Assembly: GCA_046329555.1 (NCBI GenBank)
Contig: JAXLUK010000002.1
Location: 806,001-870,000 of the forward strand
Source of the DNA: UBA1941 sp046329555
GTDB lineage: Bacteria > Bacteroidota > Bacteroidia > Chitinophagales > LD1
Direction: 5' to 3'
Length of the DNA: 64,000 nucleotides
The translations under genes were made by a program, and so were the position numbers. The notes under the pieces are model-generated. The model was given only the letters and a program-made list of their open reading frames with translations, did no database searches and was not told where the DNA came from. Shown one piece after another: positions 35,544-44,168 of the stretch; position 1 is the stretch's first letter; the number at the start of each line of letters is the position of its first letter.

Positions 35544-37754
35544 TCACTTCCCATCCGTCACGGGAACATCCCCCTCCGCACTGGCCCAACCCGGATTAGG
35601 CCGCTCGCCCATGTTCAATTCTAACCGCCCACCCTTGGCCAATTCCTCATACGTCAAAAACGACTTGCTGTACGGCTGGCCATTCCACGTGGCCGATTGT
35701 ATATACACGGCCTGCGCACTGTTGGCATTGGTGGCTATGGTAATTGTCTTCCCGTTCTCTAAATGCACCACGGCTAACTCAAACAGGGGCGAACCAATAG
35801 CGTAATGCCCGCTGCCCGGACACACCGGATAAAACCCTAGCGCACTAAATACATACCAGGCACTCATCTGCCCGCAATCTTCATTGCCGCATAACCCATC
35901 GGGCTGCGCCCGGTACATCTCCTTCATAATGCGCCGTACCATGGCCTGCGTCTTCCACGGCTGCCCGGCATAATTGTACTCGTACGCAATCTGATGACTG
36001 GGCTCGTTGCCATGCACATACTGCCCTATCATCCCGCTGATATCGGGCTGCCGGTGACCGGTGAGATGCGTAGATGCCGAAAACAACGAATCTAAAAAGG
36101 CCGCTAACTTCTCCTTGCCGCCTAACAACTGCATATGCCCTTGCATATCTTGTGGCACATAAAACGAATACTGCCACGCATTGCCTTCGGTGTAATTATG
36201 ATCTACCTTGAAAGGATCAAAGGGCGTTAAAAAACCCGGACTCCGCGGCCGCATAAATCCGGTAGAAGCGTCATACAGATTTTTGTACGATTGTCCGCGC
36301 TGCATGAAATAACGATAATCTTCTTCCTTGCCCAAATGTTTGGCCACTTGCGCAATGCACCAGTCGTCAAACGCATATTCCAGCGTGCGCGACACGCTTT
36401 GCCCGTGATGCATAAACTGGATGTAGCCGTATTTTTTATAATCGTCCAGCGCATTTTTATCTTCCATGGCCGAGAAGCGCATGGCCGCATACGCCTTTTC
36501 CTGATCAAAACCCGTTACGCCTTTCAACACCGCTTCCGCAATAACGGGAATGGCATGATAGCCAATCATACACCATGTTTCGCAACTGCTCAGCTCCCAC
36601 ACGGGCAGCCGTCCGCCTTCTTCATACTGATGAATAAAGGTGTTGACAAAATCGGCGCTGCGCTTTTTGTCGATCAGCGTCAGCAGCGGATGCAGGGCGC
36701 GATACGTATCCCAAAGTGAAAACACGGTGTAGTAATCAAAATTGGCGCGGTGCACGTTGAAATCGCGACCGCGGTATTGCCCATCTACATCCTGATAGCG
36801 GTTGGGCGCCAGCATGCAATGATACAGGGCCGTATAAAAAATGCGTTTGGAACTATCGTTGCGCGTGGTAATCTCTATTTTCCCTAACTCTTTATCCCAG
36901 GCCGCTTCGGCGGCCTGGCGCGTCCGCTCGAAATTGAAATCGTATTGCTCTGCTTTCAAATTGTTGCGTGCACCTTCCACACTCACCGCCGAAATACCCA
37001 CCCGGGCGTAAATGGTTTCGCCTGCGTTTACGTTAAAGCGCACCGCGGCTTTCAGCAAGCTGCCGGTATCGTGCTTTGAACTCATGTTCAGCACATCCGC
37101 TTTCGCGATGCCCGCTTCGTCGAACGGTTTTGAGAATTGAATCACGAAGTAGAGGATTTGATTATTGGCCCAGGCATTGCTGATGCGCGTGCCCGAAATT
37201 TCGGTATTGCTTTCAATGGTAATCTCGCCCTGCTTCACGCGGTCGCGATGCGTGAGGTCAAGCAGCACATTCGCCATGCCCGCATTCCGGAAGGTGTAGC
37301 GGTGCAGACCGGTATGCGTGGTGGCGGTAAGCGCCACCTGCACCTGCGGCTGATCCAGAAACACTTCGTAGTAGCCCGGACTGGCGTGTTCACTTTCTTT
37401 TTTGAAGGTTGAGCGATAGCGTTTGTTGCTGAGGCGCACCTTGCCCATAGTAGGTTGCAGCAGCACATCGCCATAATCGCTGCAGCCCGTGCCGCTCAGG
37501 TGCGTATGCGAGAAGCCATAGATGCGGCGGTCGGAATCGTGGTAACCCGAGCAGCCATCCCAGCCGGATAGACGCGTATCCGGACTCAGTTGCACCATGC
37601 CGAAAGGGACGGAAGGTCCCGGGAAGGTGTGGCCGTGGCCGCCCGTGCCGATGCGCGGATCAACAAATTGCGCCGGGTGGGTTTGTGCTAAAAGCAGAGA
37701 AGGGGTGATGAGCAACAGCGCCAGGGCGCGCCGCAACGAAGTTGTGTTTGGCAT
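35544..37754 (-). CDS. GH92 family alpha-mannosidase
   Basis: 736 residues from ATG 37754; a longer frame runs into the TCGA repeat. A signal peptide (SLRRALALLLITPSLLLAQ) precedes PAQFVDPRIGTGGHGHTFPGPSVPFGMVQLSPDT, the typical GH92 N-terminus. Further family blocks are IYGFSHTHLSGTGCSDYGDV, FSLWDTYRALHPLLTL and GLCGNEDCGQMSAWYVFSALGFYP. GH92 enzymes are calcium-dependent exo-acting alpha-mannosidases. Secreted, likely periplasmic, and probably part of N-glycan or mannan breakdown with the nearby sulfatase. No SusC/SusD pair is present. Confidence 0.93.
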   Translation of the reverse strand: MPNTTSLRRALALLLITPSLLLAQTHPAQFVDPRIGTGGHGHTFPGPSVPFGMVQLSPDTRLSGWDGCSGYHDSDRRIYGFSHTHLSGTGCSDYGDVLLQPTMGKVRLSNKRYRSTFKKESEHASPGYYEVFLDQPQVQVALTATTHTGLHRYTFRNAGMANVLLDLTHRDRVKQGEITIESNTEISGTRISNAWANNQILYFVIQFSKPFDEAGIAKADVLNMSSKHDTGSLLKAAVRFNVNAGETIYARVGISAVSVEGARNNLKAEQYDFNFERTRQAAEAAWDKELGKIEITTRNDSSKRIFYTALYHCMLAPNRYQDVDGQYRGRDFNVHRANFDYYTVFSLWDTYRALHPLLTLIDKKRSADFVNTFIHQYEEGGRLPVWELSSCETWCMIGYHAIPVIAEAVLKGVTGFDQEKAYAAMRFSAMEDKNALDDYKKYGYIQFMHHGQSVSRTLEYAFDDWCIAQVAKHLGKEEDYRYFMQRGQSYKNLYDASTGFMRPRSPGFLTPFDPFKVDHNYTEGNAWQYSFYVPQDMQGHMQLLGGKEKLAAFLDSLFSASTHLTGHRQPDISGMIGQYVHGNEPSHQIAYEYNYAGQPWKTQAMVRRIMKEMYRAQPDGLCGNEDCGQMSAWYVFSALGFYPVCPGSGHYAIGSPLFELAVVHLENGKTITIATNANSAQAVYIQSATWNGQPYSKSFLTYEELAKGGRLELNMGERPNPGWASAEGDVPVTDGK

Positions 37755-37767
37755 CAGGTGAAGGTAA

Positions 37768-38180
37768 TGGAAATTGGAGATTCGAAATTCGACGGTTCGA
37801 CGGTTCGATATTCGATAAGTCCATCGAATCATCGTCGAATATCGAAAAGTCGAATGTCGATTAGTCGATTAGTCGAAATTACGGCGGTGCCTCCGCTGCG
37901 CTGCGGCCCGGCCCGCCAAAGGCGGGTACGGTGCTCCGTTTCACTACGCACGCCCGCCGATGGCGGGCCCACTACCATCCCTACCGCTTGGCGCCAACTT
38001 CCATAGATGCGCAACCTGGTCGAAGTTTCTCACGCTCCTTTTCTAAACTATTGCCTTGCGGACCTAAAATCGATATTCGATAGTTCGATGTTCGACACTC
38101 GATGTTCGACTGTTCGATATTCGATTAAACCGTCGCATAGCGATTAGTCGCATATCGAAAAATCGATTAGTCGAAAGTCT
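37768..38180. repeat. TCGA-rich repeat clusters 2 and 3
   Basis: Two clusters of TTCGAnn units (37778-37878 and 38068-38175) are separated by a GC-rich segment with inverted CCCGCC/GGCGGG blocks (about 37910-37970). They lie directly upstream of GH92 and downstream of the DUF2188 gene. No coding potential that looks real. Confidence 0.75.
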
Positions 38181-38217
38181 ATCGAAAGGGCAATTAATAA
38201 ATACGTTCTGAGCGAAC

Positions 38218-38454
38218 TTATGGGTGCTTGTGATCTTTTCCGGAAATGGGCGGGCTGACATAGGAATTAAGGTTTTCAATCATACCATTGCTTTTGTGGA
38301 TGTATAAGACGGTCTTTTCGTTCTTACTTAAGTCCCGGCCATAAGTTACCGCATCACGCTTGGTGGCAAAGATGCGCGAAGCTCTTTCTGCTCCGGTTTT
38401 TTTTACTGCCCAGCCTGCTGCTGAAGGCACCACATGATTTGATTTTTTTGACAT
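38218..38454 (-). CDS. DUF2188 domain protein, 78 aa
   Basis: 78 residues from ATG 38454. The layout NHVVPSAAGWAVKKTGAERASRIFATKRDAVTYGRDLSKNEKTVLYIHKSNGMIENLNSY matches DUF2188: an N-terminal HVVP-GWAVK hairpin, a helix with the Ala repeat and a C-terminal strand ending in an 'I...dG.I.e..SY' block. Function unknown. The longer frame starting at 38508 adds 18 residues that do not look like this family. Confidence 0.8.
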   Translation of the reverse strand: MSKKSNHVVPSAAGWAVKKTGAERASRIFATKRDAVTYGRDLSKNEKTVLYIHKSNGMIENLNSYVSPPISGKDHKHP

Positions 38455-38733
38455 GTTGAAAAGGGCTTCAAAGAAATTATTCCGATAAATGTTTGTTTGG
38501 AATTTCAAAATCGAATATACCGGTTGTACTTTGTTTAGTCAATACCACCTGGCATTCTTCTTGAAATTTAACAGGCCGGAAGCAATTGATTTAAGGCAGT
38601 TAGGCTTAAAATCCCGAAGACTTGATTCCAAATGGCAAAGCATGTATTGTTATACTGTAGCGCCTCCTGCAACGTTTTCTAATAGTGAAACAACTATTTA
38701 ATCGTTGCGTATTCTTGTAAAATCATTTTCCTG

Positions 38734-40077
38734 ATGATGAAATCATTTGCGGGAGCCGTGTTTTTCGCGCTGCTCTTTTTTTCTGCCTCTGCGCGATTAG
38801 ATACTTGCATCAACGACCGTTACCGGTCGCCCATTTTTTCAACTACGTATCAGGATGTGGTGTACGGCGTTAACAGTACCGCAAATGTGATGCGGGTATT
38901 TCGTCCGCAAAACGATAACAACACCTGCCGGCCGCTGTACTTGTTTGTGCATGGTGGCGGTTTTACCGGCGGCAGCTATACCGAAGACCGGGTACTGGAA
39001 CCGTGCTCGCTGATTGCCGCCCGCGGATTTGTTTGCGCCTCGGTAGAGTACCGGCTGGGCATTCCGAATAACGACTATGCCCAGGCCATTTACCGCGGCG
39101 TGCAGGATTTGAAAGCAGCCATCAAATTCTTCCGCGCCAATGCAGCCGTTTATGGCATTGACACTTCGCAGATTTTTATTGGAGGCCGTTCAGCCGGCGC
39201 CATCATTGCTATTCATACCGCCTACTGGGATGCCAACGAAGTACCGTCCTCCGTTACGGCGGCACAGGGTAATTTTGATGTGAGCTGCCTCACGGCCAAT
39301 CGCGGTTTTTCTGATCAGGTGCATGGTTTGGTTACCGGCGCCGGCGCTATTGCCGATTCCAGTTGGCTGGCGGGCGAAACCATTCCCTTTGGCGCTATTC
39401 ACAACACTTCCGACGCTACCGTTGCCTACAACATCGGCGGCGGATTGTACGGCAGTGGTTTTATTAACGGCTATTTCAACCGCAATAATCCCGGCCTCAT
39501 CAACCTGTTGGAAACATTGAATGTTCCGGGTTTGCACACGCCCAACAGCACCACCGACCCTAACCAGGCGCTGTTTAATGCGGCGCATTTTTCGCAATTG
39601 TACGCCATGCTGAAACACCGCAACTACGCCACCATCACCGCCACCGGAAATCAGTTGAGCGCAAAGAGCGGCACGTTTTACCAATGGTACCGGAATGGCG
39701 TGCCTGTTTCGGGCGCTACCGGACCTACCTACCCGGCTACAATATGCGGTTATTATCAGGTGCTAATTGGCAATTGCGCCACTTGTTACTCGCTTTCTGA
39801 TTCGCTGTTTTATTGCACCTCGGGCTTGAATGAGTTGGCAGCAACTGCCGGTTTCTCTGTTTTCCCCAATCCCGCAAATAACGAAATTCATTGGGCGGTT
39901 GATCAAGGAAGTGTGGTGGACGAATTAATGCTAATTGACCAGATGGGCAAGCGCATTAAAAGCATCGCGCCCGGCCAGGCCTCCTTTTCTGTTGCCGATG
40001 TAGAAAATGGTTATTACGTGATATGCGGCAAAATAAATGGCGAGGCCTTTCAGCGAAGTATTGTGGTGTTGCATTAG
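38734..40077 (+). CDS. secreted carboxylesterase-like alpha/beta hydrolase with T9SS CTD
   Basis: 447 residues with signal peptide MMKSFAGAVFFALLFFSASA. The oxyanion-hole motif HGGG is at 73-76 and the nucleophile elbow GRSAG at 151-155 (Ser153), as in type B carboxylesterases and hormone-sensitive-lipase-like enzymes. After about residue 290 there is an Ig-like linker and a C-terminal type A T9SS sorting domain (FSVFPNPANNEIHWAVD ... RSIVVLH). It is likely a secreted esterase acting on polysaccharide side chains or lipids. TCGA-rich repeats begin immediately after the stop. Confidence 0.85.
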   Translation: MMKSFAGAVFFALLFFSASARLDTCINDRYRSPIFSTTYQDVVYGVNSTANVMRVFRPQNDNNTCRPLYLFVHGGGFTGGSYTEDRVLEPCSLIAARGFVCASVEYRLGIPNNDYAQAIYRGVQDLKAAIKFFRANAAVYGIDTSQIFIGGRSAGAIIAIHTAYWDANEVPSSVTAAQGNFDVSCLTANRGFSDQVHGLVTGAGAIADSSWLAGETIPFGAIHNTSDATVAYNIGGGLYGSGFINGYFNRNNPGLINLLETLNVPGLHTPNSTTDPNQALFNAAHFSQLYAMLKHRNYATITATGNQLSAKSGTFYQWYRNGVPVSGATGPTYPATICGYYQVLIGNCATCYSLSDSLFYCTSGLNELAATAGFSVFPNPANNEIHWAVDQGSVVDELMLIDQMGKRIKSIAPGQASFSVADVENGYYVICGKINGEAFQRSIVVLH

Positions 40078-40080
40078 GGC

Positions 40081-40130
40081 TCGACTGTTCGATGATGCGA
40101 CGACGGTTAAAAACCGCAGCTGCTTTGTTC
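40081..40130. repeat. TCGA/GGTT-hairpin repeat, left of the RAYT gene
   Basis: TCGACTGTTCGATGATGCG is followed by a hairpin CGGTTaaAAACCG (40104-40116) and CAGCTGCTTTGTTC. The same composite occurs at about 40907-40990 on the other side of the transposase gene. These two copies in the same orientation bracket the gene. Confidence 0.6.
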
Positions 40131-40166
40131 AAAAAATAAAATGGCCAAGCGTTCCCATAAATTTCG

Positions 40167-40628
40167 CTAATCGCGATTGTCGAACAAAAACCGATCGTCG
40201 TACTTCACGTCAAACTTTTGTAAAAACAATTGGTATTCATCCCGAAAAGATTGGCTTTGATGATGTTTGCGCTGATTCAAAATGTACTGTACCACCCTGT
40301 GGATGTGGGATTGGGAATAGGTAAATGCGGCATAGCCATCTTGCCACGAAAATTTTCCGGGGAGATAGGATGTTTTATTTAGCCATGAGGAAGAAGCGCA
40401 TTTTACATATTCTATCAGTTTTGACGGCGCCATGGTGGGATGCATGCCAACGAAGAGATGGGTGTGGTCGGGATTACAATAAATGGCGTAGGGCTTACAT
40501 TGGTTCTTTTTGACGATGCCGCAGATTAGTTGTTCTAATTCATTTCGGAAGGATTCTTTGATTAAGCTTTTTCTTCCATTTACGGCAAATACAAATTGAA
40601 TATATAATTGTGTATAGGTGTTAGCCAT
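40167..40628 (-). CDS. RAYT-type (REP-associated) Y1 tyrosine transposase
   Basis: 153 residues. The HUH motif is PDHTHLFVGMHP (H55-T-H57) and the catalytic tyrosine is in HRVVQYILNQRKHH (Y115), the arrangement of IS200/IS605-like TnpA proteins and of their RAYT relatives, single-domain proteins that act on palindromic REP sequences. The protein appears complete. It lies between two copies of a TCGA/hairpin repeat, which is the setting expected of a RAYT and its REP elements. Confidence 0.85.
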   Translation of the reverse strand: MANTYTQLYIQFVFAVNGRKSLIKESFRNELEQLICGIVKKNQCKPYAIYCNPDHTHLFVGMHPTMAPSKLIEYVKCASSSWLNKTSYLPGKFSWQDGYAAFTYSQSHIHRVVQYILNQRKHHQSQSFRDEYQLFLQKFDVKYDDRFLFDNRD

Positions 40629-40734
40629 TTTTAGGTTTAAGTGATTCGATGCAATGTTATAGCATCAGTTTGTTTTATCCGAATCAGGGGTGTGTTCCGC
40701 GCTATATTTTTAGCGATTTTAACACGGTGAAGAT

Positions 40735-40812
40735 GACGGGGCTAACGCCCCTACCTTTGGCTCCAACGTTTTGCCGTGCTACGAAGATTGCGGGGCTATC
40801 GCCCCGCCAACG
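40735..40812. repeat. two short GC hairpins in non-coding DNA
   Basis: GGGGC-TAAC-GCCCC (40738-40751) and GCGGGGC-TATC-GCCCCGC (40790-40807) are separated by 38 bp. They share the GGGGCTANCGCCCC core, so they are two copies of one short palindromic repeat. The rest of 40629-40880 has no recognisable gene. Confidence 0.65.
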
Positions 40813-40884
40813 CATTTATTTAAGGTAGGTGTTGATGTTGATGCATTCACTTTTTTAAAACCGTTGCGGTCCTCTAACGTGTTG

Positions 40885-41105
40885 CCGTGCTGTTCGATGT
40901 TCGACAATTCGATATTCGACGATGCGATGTTCGATTTCACGATGTTTCGGCGATTGTATGGCGGTTAGAAACCGCAGCTACTTTGTCCAGCGAGTCTGCT
41001 GCGCAAGACTCGCTGGAGATAGGTCGATGTTCGACAGTTTGATAATTCGATTAAACCGTCGAATATCGATTAGTCGCATATCGAACTGTCGATTAGTCGA
41101 AAGTC
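40885..41105. repeat. TCGA-rich repeat clusters 4 and 5
   Basis: TTCGATGTTCGACAATTCG and following units (40890-40945), then GCGGTTagaAACCGC (40961-40975), a hairpin CCAGCGAGTCT...AGACTCGCTGG (40987-41016), then more TCGA units to 41101. These are related to the cluster at 40081-40130. Between 41106 and 41372 I see only a GC-rich non-coding stretch. Confidence 0.75.
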
Positions 41106-41372
41106 TTCCCCAAAAAAGCGCCGAGCGTGAGCGACCGCAGCGGAAAGCGTTTTTGGCCGGCGCGGTGCCGGGAGGAAATGACGGGCAACTGTTTAGTTCA
41201 AAAAAAAACACCGCATCTTTTCAACGCAATTGTTGCATGAAAATAGTACTGGCAGCGCATGGAAAAAAGCGCGGCCAAAAACCTTGGGAGCGTAGGGCGC
41301 GACCCCGAAACCCGCATCAGCGCAGCGTTTGAGGCATGCGCTATAGTTCCTGCGGGTGCAGGGGGCACGCCA

Positions 41373-42989
41373 TTAAAATGCAAACGTATATTTTCCGCCA
41401 GCGTCTTTGTACACATAATTCACCACGCGCGGCCACAACGGCTTAATCATCTCGGCCTCCCATTGATCGAGCGCCGTATTTAATTCGCGCGCCTTCAATG
41501 TATCGGTAGCGTAGCGATTTCGCTGCTCGGATGGATCTTCCCTTAAATTAAACAACTGATTTTGGTTATCGAATTCATTCACCAACAATTTCCAATCGCC
41601 CTTTCTAATCGCTTTATTAAAATCGCTCCGCCAGCACAATTGCTGATGCGGCGCGCCGGTTTGTTGTGCGTTTACAAACGGAATTAAATTGACGCCATCA
41701 TATACTCTGTCGGCCGGCAACTGCAACCCAAAATTAGCCGCTACGGTAGCAAAAATATCCAGCGAAATCACCGGCTCGCGAAAATACACGCCGGGATTAA
41801 TTTTTCCTTTCCACTGCATCATAAACGGCACGCGTATGCCGCCCTCAAAATTGGTGAGCTTGCCCCCGCGATAGGGCGCATTATCGGTAGTGCCATTGTA
41901 CACCGCGCCACCATTATCACTTAAAAAAACCACCAGCGTATTTTCCTCCAGATGATGCTCGCGTAAATACTGCGTCACGCGGCCTACCTGATCATCCAGA
42001 CTGGCAATCATGGCCGCATACACCCGCTTCACCGGATCTTTGATATGAGCCATTTTATTGTAATACGCCTGCGGTGCCTGCAGGGGCGCATGCGGTGCAT
42101 TGTAGGGCAAGTACAAGAAGAATGGCTGCCCTGCGGTGCGATCCATAAACGCCAGGGCTTCGTCGGTAAGTTTATCGGTGAGGTATTTGTTTTCTTCCTG
42201 TCGCTCGCAACAGTTGCGCAAAATGGCGCAATTGCCCGTTCGTCCTTCTGCTGTGCGCCACTCGTGCTTGTCCATAAAATCGCGCTTCAACGGCATGTCT
42301 ACAATGCCCTTGGTTTTTTTGGCCGCATACAACGTAAACGCCTCGTAAAAACCATACTGATAATCGAAACCACGGGCGCAGGGTTTGGCAAAATCAGCCG
42401 CACCCAAATGCCATTTGCCGATGATGGCGTTTTGATAATCGTATTTATGCAATAATTCGGCCAGCGTGATTTCAGAGGGCGGGAGTCCTTGCCGGATGCG
42501 GTCTTCAAACGATGGCACTTCGGTAGCTTTCAACGGCGTAAGCGGACGAAAGCGCGGCAGTAATTTAAAACCGTAATACTCCAGCATATTGCGCAGGTAG
42601 CGATGATTGGGCTGTAGCTCGTGGCCGAAGCGCTGCTGATAGCGCCCCGTCAGCAAGCCTGCGCGCGATGGCGAGCACACCGCACTGGTGATGTACCCTT
42701 CGGTGAAGGTGACGCCGTTGGCACCAATGGCATCGATGTTGGGTGTGGCTACTAATTGGTTGCCATAGCGCGAAATATCGGTTTGGCCTAAATCATCGGC
42801 CAAAATAATAATGAGGTTAGGCGCGGCATTATTGCCGGAAACTGGCGTGGCCAAAAAATCTTTTTTTCCGGCAATTAATTTTTCGTCGAAATAAATTTTG
42901 AATTTATCGCTGATACGCGGTTTGAGTAAAAACGCCATAGCGCCACCGGCCAACACCAGCGCAACGGCCATAAGGAACAATCGTTTCAT
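41373..42989 (-). CDS. secreted arylsulfatase-type sulfatase
   Basis: 538 residues from ATG 42989. A membrane or signal segment (LFLMAVALVLAGGAMAFLL) is followed by the metal-binding NLIIILADDLGQTDI and the formylglycine site CSPSRAGLLTGRYQQRFG (Cys105). The PLGAH-like IIGKWHLGA block follows, then FFLYLPYNAPHAPLQAP. This is a Cys-type (FGly) sulfatase that would need an FGly-generating anaerobic or aerobic maturase elsewhere. It probably removes sulfate from a host or algal polysaccharide together with the GH92 enzyme upstream. Confidence 0.92.
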   Translation of the reverse strand: MKRLFLMAVALVLAGGAMAFLLKPRISDKFKIYFDEKLIAGKKDFLATPVSGNNAAPNLIIILADDLGQTDISRYGNQLVATPNIDAIGANGVTFTEGYITSAVCSPSRAGLLTGRYQQRFGHELQPNHRYLRNMLEYYGFKLLPRFRPLTPLKATEVPSFEDRIRQGLPPSEITLAELLHKYDYQNAIIGKWHLGAADFAKPCARGFDYQYGFYEAFTLYAAKKTKGIVDMPLKRDFMDKHEWRTAEGRTGNCAILRNCCERQEENKYLTDKLTDEALAFMDRTAGQPFFLYLPYNAPHAPLQAPQAYYNKMAHIKDPVKRVYAAMIASLDDQVGRVTQYLREHHLEENTLVVFLSDNGGAVYNGTTDNAPYRGGKLTNFEGGIRVPFMMQWKGKINPGVYFREPVISLDIFATVAANFGLQLPADRVYDGVNLIPFVNAQQTGAPHQQLCWRSDFNKAIRKGDWKLLVNEFDNQNQLFNLREDPSEQRNRYATDTLKARELNTALDQWEAEMIKPLWPRVVNYVYKDAGGKYTFAF

Positions 42990-43023
42990 GAGCAGCAAAC
43001 TTGTAGAAAGATAGCGTTCTTTC

Positions 43024-43031
43024 TATATTTC
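43024..43031 (+). promoter_or_regulatory. -7 promoter-like element TATATTTC
   Basis: TATATTTC at 43024-43031 differs from TAnnTTTG by one base and ends 3 nt before the ATG of the esterase gene at 43035. It fits the start-proximal pattern seen at several other genes here. Confidence 0.35.
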
Positions 43032-43034
43032 GTC

Positions 43035-44144
43035 ATGAAAACTATTACGCTGTTCCTTAGTTTGCTGTGCGCTTCGGTGCTTGCTGCGCAAACCGATTCT
43101 TTTTTGTGCGATGGTATTTATCGTTCCTTTATCGTGCATTTGCCTACCGGATATTCCGCCTTGAATAGTTATCCGCTGGTATTAAATCTGCACGGCTACA
43201 CTTCAGACGGTTCTCAGCAGCAATTCTATTCGCGTATGGATAATGTGGCCGATACCGCCAAATTCATCAACGTGTATCCTTACGGCACCTTGAATGCCGG
43301 TAGTCGCTACTGGAACTCCTGGGGCGTTGGCGTAGATGATGTGAAATTTCTTTCTACCCTTATTGATACGATGATGCGTCGCTACACCATTGATGCGAAC
43401 CGCGTGTATAGCTGCGGCCTGAGCAATGGCGGTTATATGAGTTACACGCTGGCGTGCCAGTTGCAAGACCGTCTGGCGGCTATTGCTTCTGTAGCCGGAA
43501 CCATGAGCAACAATACTGTGGCGAATTGCCTGATGCATCGCCGCTTTCCGGTAATGCATATTCACGGTACTACCGACCCCACGGTGAATTACAACACCGG
43601 CGCGGCCAACAGCATTGGCGTAGAGGCGGTATTGCAATTCTGGCGCGACACCAATGCGTGTGCCGGCCCTGCCGACACCATAGCCGTTCCCAACACCAGC
43701 ACCACCGATTTGTGTACGGCACAGCGCATTCAGGCAAACGGGTGCGCCGGCGGCGGCGATGTTCTGTTTTATAAAATTACCGGTGGCGGACACACCTGGC
43801 CAAACGGCGTAATTGATATTCCGCCGTATGGCAATACCAATCGCGACTTCGACGCCAGCGTAGAAATCTGGAAATTTTTCCGCGGTCATAAACGACTGAA
43901 TACCGGCCTTAACGACATCTCCTTGCCCGTGGTAGCCGTGTATCCGAATCCTGCCGAAGGGCTGCTGCAGGTGAGCGGCGCCCGGCCGTTGGGAATGGTT
44001 TCGGTATATGATATTTCCGGAAGATTGATGCTGCAGCAAGAAGCGGGCGATGCGTTTTCTAAGACGCTGGATGTGGGCGGCTTACAGCCCGGTGTGTACC
44101 TGTTGACAACAAAAGCGCAAACACTTCGCTTCACAAAATTGTAG
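43035..44144 (+). CDS. PHB-depolymerase/feruloyl-esterase-like secreted esterase with T9SS CTD
   Basis: 369 residues with signal peptide MKTITLFLSLLCASVLAAQ. The nucleophile elbow GLSNGGYMS (Ser130) and GGGHTWPNG (catalytic His) are typical of the PHB depolymerase/LpqC and feruloyl esterase group. The C-terminus (VYPNPAEGLLQVSG ... QTLRFTKL) is a type A T9SS sorting domain. Divergent from the sulfatase, with a start-to-start gap of 45 bp. It likely hydrolyses ester-linked substituents outside the cell. Confidence 0.88.
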   Translation: MKTITLFLSLLCASVLAAQTDSFLCDGIYRSFIVHLPTGYSALNSYPLVLNLHGYTSDGSQQQFYSRMDNVADTAKFINVYPYGTLNAGSRYWNSWGVGVDDVKFLSTLIDTMMRRYTIDANRVYSCGLSNGGYMSYTLACQLQDRLAAIASVAGTMSNNTVANCLMHRRFPVMHIHGTTDPTVNYNTGAANSIGVEAVLQFWRDTNACAGPADTIAVPNTSTTDLCTAQRIQANGCAGGGDVLFYKITGGGHTWPNGVIDIPPYGNTNRDFDASVEIWKFFRGHKRLNTGLNDISLPVVAVYPNPAEGLLQVSGARPLGMVSVYDISGRLMLQQEAGDAFSKTLDVGGLQPGVYLLTTKAQTLRFTKL

Positions 44145-44153
44145 GCGGTAGGT

Positions 44154-44161
44154 TATCTTTG
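44154..44161 (+). promoter_or_regulatory. -7 promoter element TATCTTTG for ctaA
   Basis: A perfect TAnnTTTG match at 44154-44161, 7 nt upstream of the ctaA ATG, so that a leaderless transcript is likely. The -33 region overlaps the end of the upstream esterase gene. Confidence 0.5.
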
Positions 44162-44168
44162 CCGCGCT

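Noticed and set aside
35096..35624. ORFs of 152 and 128 codons in the TCGA cluster
   Set aside because: Both are low-complexity translations of TTCGAnn repeats (NRRTS, RLFD type peptides), not plausible proteins.
39190..39684. 164-codon minus-strand ORF opposite the esterase gene
   Set aside because: It is antisense to a gene with a signal peptide, catalytic motifs and a T9SS tail; the antisense protein has no recognisable features.
43203..44039. 278-codon minus-strand ORF opposite the PHB-depolymerase-like gene
   Set aside because: It is a long antisense frame without start context or motifs, mirroring codon bias of the real gene on the plus strand.
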